A stretch of 64,000 nt of DNA from Betaproteobacteria bacterium (GTDB lineage Bacteria > Pseudomonadota > Gammaproteobacteria > Burkholderiales > Usitatibacteraceae), in NCBI GenBank assembly GCA_016709665.1, contig JADJMI010000011.1, forward strand, positions 62,001 through 126,000, written 5' to 3'. The notes beneath the pieces were generated by a model that ran no database searches, had not been told where the DNA came from, and saw only the letters and a list, made by a program, of their open reading frames with translations. The first letter of the stretch is position 1. The number at the start of each line of letters is the position of its first letter. The translations under genes were made by a program, and so were the position numbers. This document shows, one piece after another, positions 60,318 to 64,000 of this stretch.

Positions 60318-63300
60318 CTACTGGGCAAACACCTCGATGATGCCCACGCCGGTGGTGCCGTTCTTTCCGGACACGATGGCCGTGTAAGCACCCGGCGGCA
60401 GCGTGACGCGGATCACCGCCTCCCGGGTGTCGCCCGGCGCGAAGCCGCTCGACTGGATCGCCGCCACGTCGCCGGGCACCGCCTGCGCCTGCCAATCGTC
60501 GTTGGTCGCGATCGGCGTCTGGCCCGAGAAAAGCTGCAGCGTCGGGTCCAGAAGCGCGTTGGCGATCCCGAACGGAATCAAACTCGGCCCCCGCGCCCGG
60601 ATCACCACCGTCTGCGGCGCGTCGCCCTGGATGACGAAGCCCCCGATCATCACGTCCCCGCCCGTGAGCACCTGCCCGCGGGTCGCGATGTTGATGAGCG
60701 GGATTTCCGGGTGATCCACCTCGAACACCTCGATGATGCCCACGCCCGTGCCGTTGTTCACGCCGGATACCACCGCCGTGTAGGCGCCCGGGTCGAGCAT
60801 GACCAGGATCGCGGCCTCGAGCGCATCCGAAGGCGAGAAGCCGGAGGACTGGATCTGGGACGCGTTGGCCGCCTGTTGCCAGTCGTCGTTGCTCGCGATG
60901 ACCGACTGGCCGGAGTACAGGTCCATGCGCGGGTTCGCGAGCGCGTTCGGCACGCCGAACGGGATGAGCGACGGGCCGCGCGCGCGAACCACCACCGTCT
61001 TGGGACCCGAGCCGCCGATGACGAAGCCGCCGATCAGCACGTCGTCACCGGTGAGCACCTGCATGCGCGTGGCGATGTTCGCCAGCCGCGGGATGGACGT
61101 GCCCGGCGCGAAGGTGGCCGTCACGGCCTTCGGGGCATCCATCGTCACGCTGCAGGCGCCCATGCCGGTGCAGGCGCCCGTCCACCCCGCGAAGAGCGAG
61201 CCGGCCGAGGGCGTCGCCGCCAGCGTCACCACGGCACCCGGAGTGAAGCTGGCCGAGCATGCCGGGCCGCAAGCGATTCCGGCGGGCGAAGAGGCCACCG
61301 ATCCCGTCCCCGTGCCGGCGAGGATCACGCCCAGCAGGAACCCCGGAGGAGCCTGCACCGGGAAGCTCTGCTGCACCTGGGGCGCGGCGTCGAAGTTCGC
61401 GCTGCCTGCCTGGTTGGCGTTGATCACGCAGGTTCCCGCGCCGATGAAGGACACCGTCGAGCCTGAGACCGAGCACACCGCGCCCGCCGAGGCATCGATC
61501 GTGAAGGTCACCGCGCTTCCCGAGGCCCCGCCGCTGGCGCTTGCCGTGTACGTCGTTCCGCCCACCGTCGCGGCGGCCGGCGCCGTCGAGGTGAACACGA
61601 TCGCCTGCGCGCCCTTGGCCACCACGAAGGACCGCTGCACCGGCGGTGCGGCTTCGAGGTTCGCGGTGCCCTCGGCGTTCGCCGCGATCGTGCAGGTGCC
61701 GGCGCCGGCGATCGTGACCGTCGCACCGTTCGCGCCGCCCGTCGTGCAGACGGCGGGGGTGAGCGAGGAGAACGTCACCGTCGTACCCCAGCCGGGTACG
61801 GTCGCGGTGACGGCGAACGGCGCCGAGGCGATCGTGCGGTCCGCGAGCGGCGGGAAGTCGATGGATTGCGCGGCCTTCGCGACCGCGCGCGCGACCGGCA
61901 GCGAGCGCCCCGCGAGCGAGGCCGGGCCGCCGCCGTACACCGCGCCGAGCGAATGCGCGCCGGCCGCGAGCGCCGTGGTGGTGCAGGTGGCGACGCCGCC
62001 CGCGATCTGGCCCGTGCACAGGTCGTCGTCGCCGTCGCGGAAGAACACCGTTCCCGACGGCACGTCCGCGCCGTCGGTCACCGTCGCCGTGAGCTGCACC
62101 GCATCGCCGAATGCACTGGCGGCAGGCGTCACGGCGAGTTGCACGCTCGCGGTCGTCGCCACCTTGCGCACGCGCCCCGAGCCGCTGTCGGCGACGTAGA
62201 GGTTGCCCGCCGCGTCGAACGCGAGGCCCGAGGGCGAGGCGAGGTTCGCGAGCCCCGCCGAGCCGCCGTCGCCCGCGACGCCCGCCGTGCCGTTGCCGGC
62301 CACGGTCGCGATCACGCCGCCCGCGGCGCTCACCTTGCGAACGCGGTGGTTGTCCTGGTCGGCGACGTAGACGCTTCCCGCCATGTCCACCGCCACGGCC
62401 GAGGGCTTGTTCAGGCTCGCGGCCGTCGGCGCGCCGCCGTCCCCCGAGAAGCCCGCCGTGCCGTTGCCGGCGAAGGTCGAGATCTGGCCCGTCGTCGCGT
62501 CGACGCGACGCACGCGGTGGTTGCCGCCGTCCGCGATGTAAAGGTTGCCCGCGCGGTCCTCGGCGATGCCGGTGGGGTAGTCGAGCGAGGCCGAGGTCGC
62601 CGGCCCGCCGTCGCCCGCGAATCCCCTCGCGAAGAAGCCGCTGCCCGCGATCCGCGTCCACGTCGCGACGCCGTTCTCGATGGCAAGCCGCTTCACGCAG
62701 TTGTTCACGCGCTCGACGACGAGGAGTCGTCCCTGGCGGTCGCGCGCGAGGCCCGTGGGCTCGTAGAAGCTGGCGTCGGGGCTGCTGGTCGTGCCGCAAT
62801 CCGTGAATGTCCCGTAGAGGCCGGCGTAGACGCCCGGCGTGCCGTTCTCGGGGAACTCGACGATCGCGTGCCGGAACGGCATCGCGGCCACCAGCGTGCC
62901 GCCCGGGCTGAAGGCGACGCCCGCGAGGCCGCTGCTGCCATCGGGCGGATAGCTGCCCGCCGTCTCGATCGCGAGCGTCGCCGGGTCCACGCGCCGCACG
63001 AGCGAGCGCAGCGATTCGGTGATGTGAAGGCGGTCCTGCGCATCCATCGCGAGGCCGCTCGCCGAGTAGAGCAAGGCCGCCGCCGCCGGGCCGCCGTCCC
63101 CGGTGTAGGCGGTCGGGTCCGTGCCGCTCGTGTACGCGGAGACGACGCCCGTGGACGGGTTCACCTTTCGCAGGCGGTGCTCGTCCATCACGAGGATGCC
63201 GCCGTCGGGTGCCACGTTCACGTCGATGGCGCGAAGGAAGCAGGTCGAAAGCGCGCCCAGGCCGTTCGCCTCGCACCCCGGGAAGGGGCTCTTGGTCCCG

Positions 63301-64000
63301 GCCGCGATGGCGACGTTGCCGGTCGCAGTAGTCACGCGCCAGACGAGGTAGCCGAGGTCGTCGGCGATGAGCAGGTTGCCCGAGGCGTCGAAGGCGATGC
63401 CTGTCGGGGTGCCGATGTTGATGGTCGTGGCCGGGCCGCTGTCGCTCGGCGTGGGGAAACTGCCCGATCCGGCGTAGTTCGTGATGATTCCCGTCGCGGC
63501 CGTCACCTTGCGCACGCGGAAGTTGTCGCGGTCCGCGATGTAGAGATTGTCGGAGGCGTCCACCGCGAGGCCCGCGGGCTGGTTCAGCGTCGCGGCGGTG
63601 GCGAGTACGTTGTTGGTGGCGCCACCGAGCGTTCCGTTGCCCGCGTACGTGGAGATGGTGCCGCCCGGCGTGATCCGGCGCACGCGCGCGAAGTCGGAGA
63701 AGAAGACGTTGCCCGCGCCATCCACGGCGATGCCGGAGGTGTTGCCGATGCGCGCCGCGGTAGCCGCGCCGCCGTCGCCCGAGTAGCCGGCGGTACCCGT
63801 GCCGGCGATCGTGGCAATGACGCCCGTGGCGGCGGTGACCTTGCGGATGCGGTAGTTGAGGCCGTCGAGGATGTAGAGGTTGCCCGCGGCGTCCGCCGCC
63901 ACGCCGGCGGGCCTGTTGAACGAGGCCTGCGTCGCCGGGCCGCCGTCGCCCGAGAACCCCGTGAAACCGGTTCCCGCGACCGTGGTGATGACGCCCGTCG
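60318..64000 (-). CDS. Very large NHL-repeat exported protein with Ig-like and tandem C-terminal domains, 5' end outside window
   Basis: At least 1,227 codons, open to the window edge. From the N-terminal side there are many NHL beta-propeller repeats ('ITTVAGTGF.GFSGDGGPATQASFNRPAGVAVDAAGNLYVAD'), so at least one propeller. Then come Ig-like Ca-less repeats ('FGDAVQLTATVTDGADVPSGTVFFRDGDD', 'TVTIAGAGTCTIAANAEGTANLEAAP' twice) and an InlB-B-like 'PSAGSLFAGWTGACTGMGACSVTMDAPKAVTATFAPG'. Two copies of a roughly 125-residue domain starting 'NIATRMQVLTGDDVLIGGFVI/RARGPSLIPFG' finish the protein at 'GVGIIEVFAQ'. The domain order looks like a secreted adhesin or binding protein; no enzyme motif is seen. 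Confidence 0.8.
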   Translation of the reverse strand, partial: TGVITTVAGTGFTGFSGDGGPATQASFNRPAGVAADAAGNLYILDGLNYRIRKVTAATGVIATIAGTGTAGYSGDGGAATAARIGNTSGIAVDGAGNVFFSDFARVRRITPGGTISTYAGNGTLGGATNNVLATAATLNQPAGLAVDASDNLYIADRDNFRVRKVTAATGIITNYAGSGSFPTPSDSGPATTINIGTPTGIAFDASGNLLIADDLGYLVWRVTTATGNVAIAAGTKSPFPGCEANGLGALSTCFLRAIDVNVAPDGGILVMDEHRLRKVNPSTGVVSAYTSGTDPTAYTGDGGPAAAALLYSASGLAMDAQDRLHITESLRSLVRRVDPATLAIETAGSYPPDGSSGLAGVAFSPGGTLVAAMPFRHAIVEFPENGTPGVYAGLYGTFTDCGTTSSPDASFYEPTGLARDRQGRLLVVERVNNCVKRLAIENGVATWTRIAGSGFFARGFAGDGGPATSASLDYPTGIAEDRAGNLYIADGGNHRVRRVDATTGQISTFAGNGTAGFSGDGGAPTAASLNKPSAVAVDMAGSVYVADQDNHRVRKVSAAGGVIATVAGNGTAGVAGDGGSAGLANLASPSGLAFDAAGNLYVADSGSGRVRKVATTASVQLAVTPAASAFGDAVQLTATVTDGADVPSGTVFFRDGDDDLCTGQIAGGVATCTTTALAAGAHSLGAVYGGGPASLAGRSLPVARAVAKAAQSIDFPPLADRTIASAPFAVTATVPGWGTTVTFSSLTPAVCTTGGANGATVTIAGAGTCTIAANAEGTANLEAAPPVQRSFVVAKGAQAIVFTSTAPAAATVGGTTYTASASGGASGSAVTFTIDASAGAVCSVSGSTVSFIGAGTCVINANQAGSANFDAAPQVQQSFPVQAPPGFLLGVILAGTGTGSVASSPAGIACGPACSASFTPGAVVTLAATPSAGSLFAGWTGACTGMGACSVTMDAPKAVTATFAPGTSIPRLANIATRMQVLTGDDVLIGGFVIGGSGPKTVVVRARGPSLIPFGVPNALANPRMDLYSGQSVIASNDDWQQAANASQIQSSGFSPSDALEAAILVMLDPGAYTAVVSGVNNGTGVGIIEVFEVDHPEIPLINIATRGQVLTGGDVMIGGFVIQGDAPQTVVIRARGPSLIPFGIANALLDPTLQLFSGQTPIATNDDWQAQAVPGDVAAIQSSGFAPGDTREAVIRVTLPPGAYTAIVSGKNGTTGVGIIEVFAQ

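Overview
The window looks like a chromosomal stretch of a high-GC betaproteobacterium. The evidence is the complete proteobacterial-type nuoA-N operon, the psd, bioA, groESL and nsrR genes, two Bug/TctC-type solute receptors (a family greatly expanded in Betaproteobacteria), and strong G/C third-position bias throughout. I cannot fix the genus. Several large exported proteins with NHL repeats, a recurring 'WWxPAEsGWG' domain and multihaem c-type motifs suggest an environmental, respiratorily flexible organism.

Layout. 1-1.5 kb: a truncated class-III aminotransferase (minus strand) divergent from phosphatidylserine decarboxylase. 1.5-14.9 kb: tRNA-Phe with its own promoter and terminator, then the whole complex I operon on the minus strand (nuoN back to nuoA) with mostly 1-4 nt overlaps. 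15.1-18.3 kb: an AbrB-type membrane protein, then a TctD/TctE-like two-component system. 18.4-25.0 kb: a LacI-family regulator and the sugar-acid catabolic operon it probably controls (TTT receptor, IlvD/Edd dehydratase, 2-hydroxyacid dehydrogenase, second TTT receptor, HpcH/HpaI aldolase). Two near-identical 16-bp palindromes mark the regulator and the operon. 25-30 kb: a flavoprotein, a Na+/H+ antiporter, an aldo/keto reductase, a small membrane ORF and a tandem repeat region. 30-36.5 kb: a one-haem exported protein, PhoX, groESL with a CIRCE operator, a DsrC/TusE relative and a hypothetical. 36.7-41.3 kb: bioA-dacB, a long perfect inverted repeat, and a ThDP-dependent keto-acid decarboxylase.

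From about 41,263 to 43,700 the sequence collapses into runs of G and C with almost no A or T. I read this as an assembly or base-calling artefact that hides real sequence. 43.7-50 kb: an SCP2-domain (UbiT-like) gene, a membrane protein, an RlmL-like methyltransferase, a DsbD-like reductase with a thioredoxin-fold partner, and nsrR. 50-54.3 kb: a NodIJ-type ABC exporter, a hydrolase plus [2Fe-2S] ferredoxin pair, a VanZ protein and a gamma-carbonic anhydrase. 54.3-60.1 kb: an exported DUF4034-like protein, a roughly 830-codon multihaem cytochrome, and a LytTR/LytS-type two-component pair. 60.3 kb to the end: a very large NHL-repeat protein running off the window.

Sequence quality matters for reading this window. 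Three genes (nuoG, the IlvD/Edd dehydratase, dacB) carry single-base frameshifts, the last two at C or G homopolymers. Two otherwise intact frames (the RlmL-like methyltransferase and the multihaem cytochrome) carry one in-frame TAG each. With the poly-G tract, most of these are more likely sequence errors than real pseudogenes, but each should be checked. The most biologically interesting items are the 15-motif cytochrome with alternating CxxCH and CxxxCH motifs and a candidate FNR-type site; the 'WWxPAEsGWG' domain that occurs three times fused to haem-c modules; the divergent NuoF and short NuoG; and the two-operator LacI regulon.
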